Shown: positions 52,129-64,000 of the stretch, piece by piece | Numbering within the stretch: position 1 is the first letter of the stretch | Layout: each line of letters starts with the position of its first letter | DNA from: Adineta vaga | Taxonomy: Eukaryota > Rotifera | Direction of reading: 5' to 3' | DNA length: 64,000 bases | Assembly (NCBI GenBank): GCA_021613535.1 | Contig: CP075497.1 | Location: 8,122,001-8,186,000, forward strand | Program-made: the position numbers and the translations under genes | Notes under the pieces: generated by a model | What the model saw: only the letters and a program-made list of their open reading frames with translations | What the model was told of the DNA's origin: nothing | Databases searched by the model: none

Positions 52129-54660
52129 TTAAACAGCAAACATTTGAGGAACATATAAATCAGAATCATTCAAAGATGTCGATAGATCATCAAGACCCAC
52201 AAGTCCATTATTACCATTACCCCCATTTAGAGATAATGATGTATCTGTTGATGTTCCAGATGAATCATGATTACCATTTGGTGCATACATAGTTGCATAA
52301 AGACGACGCTAAATATCGAAAGAATATTTGATTTGAAAAGATAAAATTTTCTTTTACTTTTTTTGTTTCATTCTCCATTGTTTCGTACGGATCGGAATAC
52401 AAATCACAATGTAGATCATTATGATTCGGTATCAATCCACCAAGATTAACATTTGAATTGGAATTACCACCACCGGTTGCATATATATGATGTAAATCTA
52501 AATGTCCATGGTGTAAATGATGAAGTTCACTTTGTGGTAACGGTAATGGTTGAGCTAATGAATGATGTTGTTGTTGTTGCTGCTGCTGCTGTTGCTGTAA
52601 AAGACGATGATTAGCATTCATTTGTTGTTGTTGTTGCTGTGAAGGATCTATATAAGGTAATTCGATCAGTCCGTTTTTACCTTTATTCGTTGTTACTAAT
52701 GTACGTCGAACAATAGGTCGTAATTTATACAAAGGTGGTTCAGGTGTATTAGCTGAGATACATTTTGGACATAGCCATGTTTCAGGTATATCATCACTAA
52801 ATACACCTTCACTTGCAGACGTATCGGGATGAGCAGTCTATATAATAGAATTAGTTCAAAACTAGCAAAGAAGAAAGTCAAATGAAACATACATGAAAGC
52901 ATGGTAAATGATGTATTTCCATGCATCGTTCACATTCATATAGAACTTCTTCTGGTTTCAATTGTGATAATTTTCTTGAACCTTTCTTTTTTGAACATAC
53001 TTGACAAGATGCAGTCGAAGGTAATATAGGTGCAATACATTGTTTCGTTAAACAACATTGTTTCATTTTTCCAACACCACCAAATTTTGGCATATCTTTA
53101 CAATGTACACATTCAGAACAATCATCACGACAACATGGTTCACATTGTTTACATCTAATGGAGATAAAATACTATGAAAAAATAATAAATAAAGTAGAAC
53201 AAAAATTTTACCTAACACGTTTATGTCGATCTTTTGCAGTAGATGTTTTATCGATATTTGTTTGATAATGTTGTTGTGTAGGTGTTGGAGGTGATGTTGT
53301 TGTACTATATTGATTATTTCCATTTGTATGATGATAATTAATCACATAATGCTGTTGTTGCTGCTGCTGCTGCTGTTGTTGTTGTTGTGCAGCATAATAA
53401 TTTGCTAAATTCGATTGTGTTTGTTGTTGAGATGAATTTGAACTAGCTAATGGTCCGCTTAAAAGAATAGTCGCCGATGGATGTAGTGTAACAACATTTG
53501 TCGTTGTCTGTTGATGTTGTTGCATTGCTAATGTATCATATTGATGATGATGATGTGAAGAATGATGTGATGATTGTTGCTGAGCATGTGGATGATGATG
53601 GTGATGATGATGAAGATGTTGCTGCTGTTGTTGTTGTTGATGATGGAATGACGAATGATGCTGCTGTTGCATATCGTCACTACCCGTACTGCTCTTGCGT
53701 TTTATGCCTCGTAAAGTCTCCGTTATTGTTGTTCGCTCGTTCTGAAACATATGATGTATCTTATGTCACAAACTATAGTCAACAACTAATAAGATACGTG
53801 CGTACACAAGTCGAGTCAACATGACTTTTGTAATAGTTTATTTAGAGCTCCGACTCTATGTACATGTATCGTCTTTATCTTAATGAACCTGTTGTCTATG
53901 TCTATGTCTATTGTCTTAGCTTACTTGACTGCGATTTGAATCGATGGCTAGTTGTTGTTGATTGTAATTAAAATGAATTCTCGTTTGATCAGTTCTTGTT
54001 AATAAATAATCATTTGAAACATGATCAACAAGAAAATTCTAAAAGATAATACATTTAAGATTACATCATATTTGTTCGAATACAAGGTTGAAAAAAAATA
54101 GAAGAGAAATGCGAGGTTAAATGACCAAAAAAATGTATGTATGTATGTATTTATGGACAAACACGAGAGTTTTTCGTGTAAATATCTTCTCTTAGTAAGT
54201 ATATGAAGACATTCTCATAGTTCCTTTTTTTTTCTCCTCTTCGCAATAAGATATTCATTCTGTTTCTGATCAGGTTTCTTTCAAAATTACTTAAACAGAA
54301 CAAAAATATAAGTTAATCATGTAGTTGTCAGGAAACCTTAAAGTAAAATTTTTCTTCTTATTTATCGAGAAAATTTTTACTTAAGAAATTGATCCTTATA
54401 AACGACAAGAAAAAAGAAATGATTGCTATAGATAACGAATAACTGGTAACTAAATTTATTCAATAACAGATACTATCTCATGTCTGAAATATTTCTTTAT
54501 TGTATCTATTTATAATATAAGAGCGACCTTTTCCAAAATAAAATTTCCATGAAAACTTATTCACATTGTTATATCTCAAGAATCAATTAACAAAATTGAT
54601 AGTATTCAAAAAGATAAATGAAGAGAAACAGAAAGCTCTTTCTGTTCAATTTACCTCCAT
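52129..54660 (-). CDS. CXXC zinc finger plus PHD finger protein, polyQ/polyHis-rich
   Basis: Exons: 54038-53925, 53741-53212, 53154-52893, 52837-52358, 52308-52129, with a proposed start exon ATG-GAG at 54660-54655 (donor GTAAAT, phase 0); about 523 residues. The CXXC domain reads RCKQCEPCCRDDCSECVHC and then DMPKFGGVGKMKQCC, closest to the KDM2A/KDM2B/FBXL19 type that binds unmethylated CpG. A PHD finger follows (CQVCSKKKG, CERCMEIHHLPCFH, WLCPKC), in the same order as in KDM2/FBXL19. No JmjC, F-box or LRR domain is present. The flanks are Gln- and His-rich. A frame-internal ATG at 53750 spans an obvious acceptor (ATATGTTTCAG), so the exon at 54038-53925 is preferred as upstream coding sequence. 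A nuclear chromatin-reader role is inferred. The start exon is the least certain part. Confidence 0.78.
53341..53395. repeat. CAG/CAA (polyQ) triplet tract
   Basis: Mixed CAA/CAG run encoding about twelve Gln on the minus strand within the CXXC-PHD gene. Similar tracts lie at 52563-52600 and 52622-52640 (Gln) and 53580-53645 (His/Gln). Mixed codons suggest selection for Gln as well as slippage. Confidence 0.85.
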
Positions 54661-57600
54661 TGTGTTCGAAAGCTGTTGTGTCTGTACAAGATCTTCCGGG
54701 ATCGAGTTGTCTTTCAATTTGCGTCCAACTGTACATAGTGTTTGTGATTTGTTCAATTAAAGAAATTGTATCGAATGTTCAGATATTGTTATTGATACTA
54801 CTGTCTACAATTGTCGTTATTATTAGTAGTATTATTGTTGTTGTTCACCACCAGCAATCGACTTGTTCGACAAGGTTTCAGATCTAAAGACATAGCAATC
54901 GATCGCACTTAACATAGAGAGAGAGAGAGAAAGAATAAGACAAAAGAGGCTTCCTTTTTTGCTGCTCATCATTTGAACAGAATAACAATGGACCTCTCAA
55001 AGAAACAGAAGAAGAGAAGGAGAAGGGTGGCAAGTAATAAGAGTGCATATTAAAGAAAAGAGACAAAACATGATGTTTTTCAAGAGAGACAAAAAGGAAC
55101 TTGATTGAGCGACATATTTCTACCTGTATACGCTAATCGATCGCAATTATTTATATATCTATCTATATATTTATAGTTAGAGAAAAGAAGAAGAAGAAAA
55201 AACGAGAAACATAAGGAGAGAAAAGGAGAAGATTTTGTAGAACCAAAATTCGAGAATATCAAGACAAGTAAAAAAGCAATGATAGAAATAAATAGGAGCA
55301 ACGAACAAGAATAAAAGAGAAAAAAGAAGGGAAAATGACGATTGTGTATGTGTATGTGCGAACAACGAGTTTTTTCCCTTTTTCGCCTCTATGCGTTCAT
55401 TCATAAAAGATTTGAGTAATTTGCACACAGATTTCTTTTCTTCTTCTCTCTCTCTCTCCTTTCTTTGAGTGATCAGAAGAGAGAAATAGCAGAGAAAAGG
55501 GAAGGAAAAATTTGAACAAAGAACAAGACGCAAGCGTACGTCGTGCGTAGCGAGAACATATTATTATGATTGTGTGTGTGATTGCACAAGCGAGAGAAAG
55601 TGATTGACGAGTGAGAACAGAGAAGAGAGAGAGAGAGAAACGAGGACGCCGAATGATCAGGTTGTGTATGGCGGTAGTACGCATTAATTATTCTCTTCTT
55701 CTACTTTCTTTTTTTTATTTTTTTTGTCATTTCAAAAAAGAATTTGAAATTGATGGTCTTATGTGCGTATATGTTTCCAAGTGCAAGCGATGCTCCCTCT
55801 TCAAATTCATCATAAATGTGTGTGGTTGTCCAAGAAACAGAAAGATTTCATTTATTAATTAGCAAACATAGAATTTTCTTTCTTTTCAAGCACATAAAGA
55901 AAAATTAACAACAAAAATCAATGTTCTTATTCGTCTATTCTCTTTGCTTTCTTTCTTTTCTCTGGTAATGTTTAAGATTGTCAACATGAGATATAGACCA
56001 GACAAGTCACAACGTTAAAGTGTTTGTGTATTTGAGTAATGAAATGAAAATAAGACGAGATGAGAATCAAGCAGAGAAGAGAGTTTTTGGAGATCAAAAT
56101 GACAACAGAAAATGAATATTCGTAAGAAAAAGACGACGATGACGATGATGATTATTATTATTGAACTTTTCTGTCTCAATCTTCTAACAAGAACATGTTT
56201 TAAGAGTCAAGTCAAGTAGTCAATCAAAATCTGAACTATTTGATTTCTTTTTCTATTTCTCAATATAACTATATATTGATAAGATTCTTTTATGAAACAT
56301 TTTCATTAAAAAGGTATATATTTATACATAAAAGTTTGTAAAGAAGAAAGAAACTTAAAATCATATGTACATAATAAAGATTGAATTCGAAGACAAGAAA
56401 AGAACTTTTGATTCGTTTTTTTATTGTCAGGAAAAAAACAACTGTCATATTTAGTTGTCGATTTTTCTTGGTTCAATAGTCGGTATGAAAAGAGAGAATG
56501 ATATTAGGAAAGAAGAAAAAAAAACGATTGCTTTCTTTTTTTTCCTTTCTTTTCTTTTCGTACAACTGAATGACAATTGTTCACAAAGTTAATCGACACA
56601 TTTTTTTTTTATTCAGTCAATAGAAGAAAAGAGAACAGTAAATCCTTGGAAAGCTGCTTACCGAATCTGACTCGTTCGCTCATATATACATACATATCAA
56701 TAACTCTCCAATAATAATACTCTTAAAAATATATATATATACATTACATACATACATCTATATACTTGTTAACTTTTGTGAAAGATGATGATGATGGTGT
56801 TATTATCTAAATAGAAAATCATTCAACATGCTAGTGATGATAGTCAATGCTGACGACAACACGCCTTTGCGCGCTATTCATTTGTCTCCTGAGACAGTGT
56901 AGAACGCGTGCGTACGCAGGAGGCAATAACAGCAAAAAAATCATTATGATCACCATCATCTTCTTCTTGTTCTCTCTCTCTCTCTTCTGCTTCGTTCTAC
57001 ACCCAGAGAGACTATTATCTGATTATCTTAAATACTTACGCGCTTCTCAGTATAAAATACCAAGTGTTACCTCTAGAGTCTTGTTCTCTTGTTCAAGAGC
57101 GAAATAACCAACGAAGATGATCACAAAAATTCCTTTCTCCTTTTCTGTCTCTATTGCTCTCATTTTCTCTATGTTTGAAATAATGAGACAACTGTCCGAT
57201 TGTCGTACTTGGATATTCTTTGCGAAAAAGGTCAACAAATGAAACAGAGTCAGTAAAAGATATAATGTCATAGTTCGTGTTATACAATTGTCATTGATAA
57301 CCTCAACATCGAGGTCAATATTTTCGATTCAATATATATATATAGTTTTGCACACAAAACAGTCTTCATTTATTCTTCTATTCTCTTTCAAGTAGACAAA
57401 AGACATGGATACTTCCATGTTTGCTATCGCATTGGGCCACACACATACAAATACATATTATTTATATATATATATAAAGAGGAAAAGAGAGGAAGAAGAG
57501 CAGATCCGTTCCGGAATAATTCGAAAAGGAAGACATCCAGAATCGATAATTGACATCATGAGACAGAGAAGAGAGAGAGAGAGGAAGAGGCATGCTTGAC

Positions 57601-60600
57601 AAGAGGAGATGCGCGTTCTCGCACACTTGATGGAATCGTTGAACGGCAATGACGATGAATGAGAAAGCGTAGTTCAAGAGAAAAAGAAGAAGAAGTCAGT
57701 TTCTTTTTCTTATTCTCTTACTACAACTCATATTCAACATAAATACATCGATTGATTATGCAAAGAGACAATTTCATTTAGAATTCACTTACTTCCTCCT
57801 AATCTACTAACTTTGCATTAAATTTAATTCGAAACCTTCTGTCGATCTATGATGACTGGAAGTACTAGTTTTTTCTTCTCAAGTTATTGTTCTTACTTAC
57901 TTACTTACTTACTCCTTCATATGTGTTTAACAACAACAAAAAAAGAACTAAATGCCGGAAAAATTAGTAGAGGAAGTGCTAGGAAAATCAAAGTGACGCT
58001 AATTTAGACCAAAACCCTCTTTACTTTTTCTTATACAACTAATTTTTTGTTATACGAATAGTTTATTCTTCTTTTCTGACTTCTTTTTCTCGCTAACGAC
58101 AACAACACTTTCCGATTAACTTTTGTTCCCAATACACAACTGATACAATTGACTTCATTCAAACATTCTAGAAACAAAGAGTGTGTACCTTTTTCCTTTC
58201 TTGCCTTAAACTTCAGTTAAAAAACTTTCTAGACTAATGATTAGAATCGAAAAGAGGGATAGAGAGAGAGAGAAAGAGAAATACAGACAGACAGAGTAAA
58301 ACTCCAATGCCACTAATTCGATTATCTCGAATTGCAGTCTTCGTTCGTCCTCAAATTAACATGTTTGATTTTTAACGATTAAGCAACATTCTCATAATTT
58401 ATATCCATATGCATATAAGAGGGATCAAAGCAAGACAGACCGAAATCAATGATGTTGATGATGATGATGACGAGCAACGATCAAGTACTTGGCATAAGTA
58501 ATTTTCACTCGCACCCACTCATTCTTTAACTAACTCAAAAGAAATCTGTTCGACATCAATAATAGATACACCATTAAAAGGCCCACTAACAACATCATCA
58601 TATAAACGTCTGCATCTGAGTATGCGCGCACGCAATCTGAATGTATATACATTAAAATAGAAAAAAAGTCAAATTAAAACATCCATAAGAAGTAGTTGAC
58701 GTCGTTACTATTGTTTGATGTCTTTATCTATTGATAATATTACTCAATAAAGTGAATGAAACGATTAGATTGAAAAAAGTAATCATCGTCTATCGGAAGA
58801 AAACTCCTTAATCGTTTTCTCTTTTATCTTTACCTGAAGTATTGATTCCATTTTCTTCTTGTTTCTTTTGTATAGATTCTAAACTAAAAAGAAAAGTAAT
58901 CCATTCAATCAAAACAATTAGATCGTAGATAATACATTTGCTAATCAAAGAGCTGAATTACTTAGAATGGAAAAAAAATCTCATAAAATAGATTTTTAAT
59001 AACACGTCAAGAAATTCACGTCTTTTTCTCTAATCTTGTCGGTAGTTATCTGATCCTTGTTATTATGGATATATATATATATATGTCATTTAAAATTAGA
59101 TCTGGAGATCGATGAAAAAAATGTTCAGATCATCAAATATAATTGTTTTTTACTCTCTCTGTACAATCGAATTTTAAGAAAAGAACATTTATATTTAAAG
59201 TTAAATGTTCTTTACCTACACTGATGGGTACGATTGAGTTTCTGAAATATTTTACTCCTTTTGTCTATCGACTAGTAATGATTATTATTAGATATATATA
59301 TATATATAGAAGAAATAGAAGTTGCTTTTCGAGCACTTTTATAGCAATTATTGAGCTTTGCAATACATTATAATTATTTTTAGTTATTGTATACCATATG
59401 TAGTCAAAATAGAATTCGTCTTTCAATTACCAATTATTTAAATGATTAGAAAAAGAAGGAGGCGTTATTACCCCCGCACATATATTATCTATTCCTTGGA
59501 AAACATATGGATGCTAGTTCTTTACTTACAAGCAAATGCTAGAAGAAGAAAAAACAATCTTGTTATTGCTCTATAAATTGTAACTATTTCAAGGAAAATA
59601 AATTTTATTAAATGTAAAGAATAAATAATTGATTATATTTACTGAGAATTCAGTTTTAAATTAAACATAACATCAAGTAAAATTTCTTGTTATTTCTACA
59701 TCATTCATAGTTTAATGATAAGAATGATTGATCTGATGAAACTATGTTGTATTTCTCTCACATGAAAGAACAATTGTTAAGCTTTTTAATGTGTCTGAAT
59801 CAGTCATGTCATTATAGAAATGAGAAATAAACGGAAACAACCGGTATACAATTTGGTATGTAAAATGAATGGTTAGATTTTCAAAAAAAAAGTACAAAAG
59901 AAATCATCAGCAATGTCTATCTTAGACAGAAAAATAGAATAGTTACAAATTATTCTTATATTTTACTGTATTGTACTAATAGTCGTGTTTTGGAATAATT
60001 GACATATCTATCTGGATACATAGAGAGAGAATACTTTCCTACTAAATACATGATAATCAATGAAATCTTTAATGTAGCTACAGTCAGTTGTTCATCAACA
60101 CCCTCAACGATGCATATCATGGAAATAAGATTTCATATGATGAGAAACCATTTGGATTGCAAATATTATTTAGAAATCAAAATCTGATATAAAAGAAACA
60201 TTTATAAAATCATGTGTATATTTTTCATAGACAACACCTATAATACAATTTCGGTCAAACTAAGTTAATTGTCTATATAATAAAGCATGTTTGTTAATTT
60301 TCCATGATATTATTTCTTCATCATAATTATTTAAATACTCTACAAATTTCCTTGTCTGTTATATCGTATGTTATCGTTTCACAAAGAAACAAAAATGTAA
60401 AACTCATTTGAATTGCAAACTTTTTCATGAAATATTATATGGTTCAGCATGTGTATAATCGTATTAAACATAATAACATAGAAAATGCAGATGGTCCATG
60501 CTTAAATCAATCATAATGGACAGTCCATAAATCGATAGACAACTAACTGTAAATATTAGATTGAAAATAAACCATCTATTCTGACACAATTCGTTCATTG

Positions 60601-62176
60601 ATGGAATCTTTATAAAGAAACCATCTAAGCAATTTATAATTAAGCGTTTTGCAAATCTATGTGTCTTTTCTATCTACAGATTGAATATTTTCAGTTCACG
60701 ATTAAATTTCAATGAATGTTAATTAAAAGAAAAGAAATACGCCAAACTCATCCTGCTGAAGCACTATCATCCAAAATATCATTTCATGTATTGAATTATA
60801 ATATATGCCAAGAAGATGTCGCTAATTGTCAAAGTTACGAAAATAAAGGAATTGAACGTTAAAAAAACAGGAAAATATTGATACATCAGCTTAAAAGATA
60901 AATTCATCTAGTTTATGAAAATATTCTTGAGAAGGTATGTTTGACAGAAATGAAACAAAGACCAACGTTTTGATTGGTTACAATCGTCTTTTGTCCATCC
61001 TTTCTTGTTCTTGCTTGCTTCTTCGTGTCGTGTCGCGTTTGTGGTTAAGAAGTTGAAAACGAGCGATTGACTTGCACTGACTGACTCATGAAAAAAACAA
61101 CCCAACCCAATATTTTAATTTTCCATAGGCAGTTTGAGGTTTGTATTATAAAAGATAAAAACAGTTCTCGAATATCTCCCTTTTTCTACTAGTATTTCTC
61201 AATGCACTGCACGACTTTGTTTTTCTCTTTTCCTTTCCATCTCTCTATCTCTCTGTCATCTCTTTCCTGTAGTCACTACAGTTGACACACTATTCAGTAG
61301 AATATGCAAATCAATAATGTCATTAGAGCTTAGAAACATCAATAACACAATATGTGGTCCTCACTTCATAGGTGTTTAATAATTAATGGACGAGAAAATT
61401 GCAGATCGTATTCGAGCGTTTAATTTTAACTGCCTTCAGTTTTCTTTATAAAGTGTGATAATGATAGAAAAAGAAAAGTAAGTATACAGTATTACACCCG
61501 TATCGCGTTATGCATATAAAATCACCTTCATTCATCCTTGTAGACGTTCATTTTAATCAAACTTTTCCGCTTTTTCGATTCGGTTAATCGTATCTGATAC
61601 TATTAGTAAAACAGCTGCTAGCATGATGTCTGTTACACTTGGAAATGAACGAAGTTGAAATGATCACATTCTTTCTTTTTTTATTGTCTTTCCAATGATT
61701 TATTACACATTACCATAAAACATTATCTACTAGTCAACAAGAATGATCAAAAGTTGAAAAAAAAAGGTTTCTTTTTCTTTCGTCTATCAAATATGATTAG
61801 GTTGACTTGATGATTTTTCTGTGCTTCTCCTTTTCTTTCCTTTACTTAGTATCTATACATGATGTATGTATGTATGTATTTATGTGTGTCTGCTTATTCT
61901 CTTCCTTTGCGAGCATTCTTAGGGTGACCAATGATATATGAAAAGATGGTCATGTATAGAAGAGAGTGATTTTCGTTCTTTTCCGTCTGTCTGTTCTCTA
62001 GTGTGTCGCGAGCATAGCGGTCGTTCTTTGTCTATAGCGTTCACCGATGCTAATACATCGCTGCATATATGAACAGAGAAAAGGAAATGGCATAGAAAGA
62101 AGTTCAACATCAGACACTAATTTCTTTGTTATTTTTAGATTTGTTTTTATTGAATAGAGTAAAAAAATACAATACA
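54661..62176. other. Gene-poor 7.5-kb region rich in simple sequence
   Basis: No recognisable coding region on either strand. It contains (GA)n tracts (54918-54932, 55625-55640, 58260-58275), a (TTAC)n array (57892-57913), TA-rich tracts (57333-57344, 59068-59083, 59293-59307) and TATG repeats (61861-61879). Long minus-strand frames between 55080 and 57680 are Ser/Leu/Phe readings of purine-rich DNA. The left part is probably the promoter and leader of the CXXC-PHD gene. The right end has an acceptor-like ATTTTTAG (AG at 62137-62138) before the last gene. Confidence 0.45.
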
Positions 62177-63979
62177 ATGGCAGACACACTGATTGATGAC
62201 GAAACTATTGATGTTCGAACATCGTCGAATAGACCAGGAGCATCAACTACTAGTTCGCAAATAACAACGACGACACGTCGACCAATGTATATCGAAACTG
62301 AAGTACGTACCGATACGGTAACAACACGTCGAATGGCATCGGCTGCTGCTAACAGAAGCGTTCATGATGTACTTGAAAATACCAAATCGCCAACTCTGTA
62401 TGTATTTGTTTTCAATTAAGTTCTTTTTCTCTATTCAAGTATTGTTTTCTTTTGCTAGTGATCGACCACCGACAAGTTATTCTTACTCTCAAGGGTATGT
62501 AGATTTAAACTATTATTTTCAATGATAAGTCTTGCCTTAAGATAGAATTGAACTTCTTTTTCTGTTTTCTCGAAAAGTTCATTGTTAGTGATTTCTGATG
62601 GGCATTATCATAATCGAAAGTAATTAAGAAATTTAAACAAGTACATCGTATCGAATGATTTGAAGCTTAAGAAAATGAGCTTTAAATTGAATACCTTAGA
62701 GCGATAAAAAAAATAGCTCGAGGCTAAATGTATAAAAATATTGAGCTATCATTCATCACCATCATATATTCTTTCTAGTGCATTAATATCTTTTGTTCTT
62801 TAGCAATTCATATGCACCTGGGTCACGGTCTGGTGCATACGACATTTCTGCCGCATCTCGACGTAGTTCACATGGCGGCTATCAAAATGGTACGGAATCC
62901 ACTCTTGCATCAGCATTCTCATCACCATCTGAATTTTTGTCGACGGTTCGAACACAATTATCGAATGGTTATGATGCTGTCCGTGATCGTATAACTCAGT
63001 TTACTGGTCATCACGGTTTAGCACCTAATTCACCAACACGTGGTTTAACAAGTGGTGGTTCACGATATACCCGTACATCATCTCAATCATCGGCGACAGG
63101 TAGCCGATCGAAAGGATATAATCTTCGTTCGCGACCAGTTCATTCCACACCTCGAGATACTGATAGTGATCATACAAGTCATCGTAAAACAACAACAAAA
63201 CATCGAAAAGAACATAATCAACAGGGTGAAATTGATGAAGAAGATGATGACGAAGAAGAAGAAGAAGAACATAAAGGTCCACAATCTTATTTAAATAGAG
63301 CAATTCATTATATTAAACGAGTTTTTCGTTCACCCATCGATATTTTTGATACTGTCTGGAATAAATTAAAAGCTTTACCATGGTGGTTACTTATACCACT
63401 TTTATTACTTGTTGCCCTTTTTACTAGTAAGTTTCTTTCACGCATTGAACCATTTCATCTATTGATATCTTTATTCTATTTTAGTACCTCCTTTTGCTTG
63501 TAAACCATTAAAACATTTACTTCATCCTAAAGTAAATGATGCATGTCGCGATGTTCAACATTTGACAAAAGACTTAAGTGGTAGTACGTATGATTTTACT
63601 CGTCGCCATACGTATGACCGTGGTGTTCGTAATCTTAAACAAGTTTATGGTTCAGCACAAGATCTAAAAAATTCAGTATTAAACTCGTTGAATGATGTTT
63701 ATTATTCACTGAAACAAACTTTACGTGGTTCTGTGGGTGGCGTGAAAAATCGAGTTACTGATGCTGTTGAAACTACAGCAGAGAATGCAAAGGAATATTA
63801 TGATGCTGGTATTCAAAAAGTCAACCATCTTATCGAAGAACTTAAACAAGAAAGAGAAAAAATTCTTGGAGCGTAAGTGATTTTTTTTGTCAAAATCGAA
63901 TCACTGATTTATTCAATTCAATTCAATTCTATTTAGTCGACATACATTAAAACCCGATGAAGAAAAAGAATTATCAGCG
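62177..63979 (+). CDS. Single-pass membrane protein with SUN-like layout, 3' truncated by window
   Basis: Exons: 62177-62397, 62459-62494, 62804-63426, 63485-63872, 63937-63979; the last ends at a GTATGT donor and the gene continues past the window. The N-terminal ~270 residues are Ser/Thr/Arg-rich and hydrophilic (SRSGAYDISAASRRSSHGG), with a strongly acidic stretch (EIDEEDDDEEEEEEH). One membrane helix follows (LPWWLLIPLLLLVALF). After it comes a helical region (DLKNSVLNSLNDVYYSLKQT, YYDAGIQKVNHLIEELKQER) suited to a coiled coil. A nucleoplasmic basic tail, one helix and a luminal coiled coil are the plan of SUN-domain proteins, but the SUN domain itself would lie outside the window, so the family is a guess. 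The ATG follows an acceptor-like site by 38 bases. Confidence 0.65.
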
Positions 63980-64000
63980 GTATGTAAAACTTTAAAAAAG

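Noticed and set aside
55080-57680. Several long minus-strand Ser/Leu/Phe-rich frames
   Set aside because: Generated by GA-rich tracts on the + strand; overlapping frames in several phases show there is no real coding signal.

Overview
The window is nuclear DNA of a small animal. Genes are split by very short introns (mostly 50-70 bp, GT...AG), the sequence is strongly AT-rich, and the gene set is metazoan: glycogen phosphorylase, RCC1, ILRUN, PRKX-type kinase, CCDC66, LRRC51, 14-3-3 epsilon, a Toll-type LRR ectodomain, CXXC-PHD protein and amidated neuropeptide precursors. Intron size, AT-richness and compactness suggest a rotifer, most likely bdelloid; this is inference, because no marker gene in the window settles it. 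I saw no rRNA, tRNA, CRISPR array or intact transposon.

Layout. 1-8.2 kb: glycogen phosphorylase and an RCC1-like protein, both on +. 9.3-18.9 kb, all on -: ILRUN, two tandem genes for the small subunit of serine palmitoyltransferase (SPTSS), a 203-residue coiled-coil protein directly behind a PRKX-like kinase, and CCDC66. CCDC66 is head-to-head with LRRC51 (+, 19.3 kb) across a 407-bp gap that carries an RFX X-box-like palindrome. Close behind LRRC51 come a disrupted ubiquitin-conjugating (E2) gene and an unknown small gene. 21.5-30.6 kb, -: one very large NO VEIN-like gene with an HSP90/Sacsin-type ATPase domain and a C-terminal nuclease-like DUF3883 domain, with two apparent frameshifts. 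31.4-34.2 kb, -: a Toll-like LRR receptor without a TIR domain. 34.2-40.6 kb is nearly gene-free. 40.6-44.7 kb, -: 14-3-3 epsilon, a membrane-anchored GNAT acetyltransferase, and a Pro/Gln/Met-rich protein with a 33-bp minisatellite. 45.4-49.2 kb: two neuropeptide-type precursors and a small membrane protein. 52.1-54.7 kb, -: a CXXC-PHD protein. 54.7-62.2 kb is empty of recognisable genes. 62.2 kb to the end: the 5' part of a membrane protein with SUN-like layout, cut by the window edge.

Connecting themes. CCDC66 and LRRC51 probably share a ciliary promoter. Several start codons lie just after a 3' splice-site consensus with no upstream coding exon visible, and two same-strand neighbours are packed closely (LRRC51 to E2, 38 bp; kinase to coiled-coil gene, 149 bp). 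That pattern fits spliced-leader trans-splicing with small operons, which is known in rotifers, but it needs transcript evidence. Exon joins were worked out by hand from splice consensus, reading frame and family similarity; most genes close in frame exactly. Single-base coordinate errors are possible.
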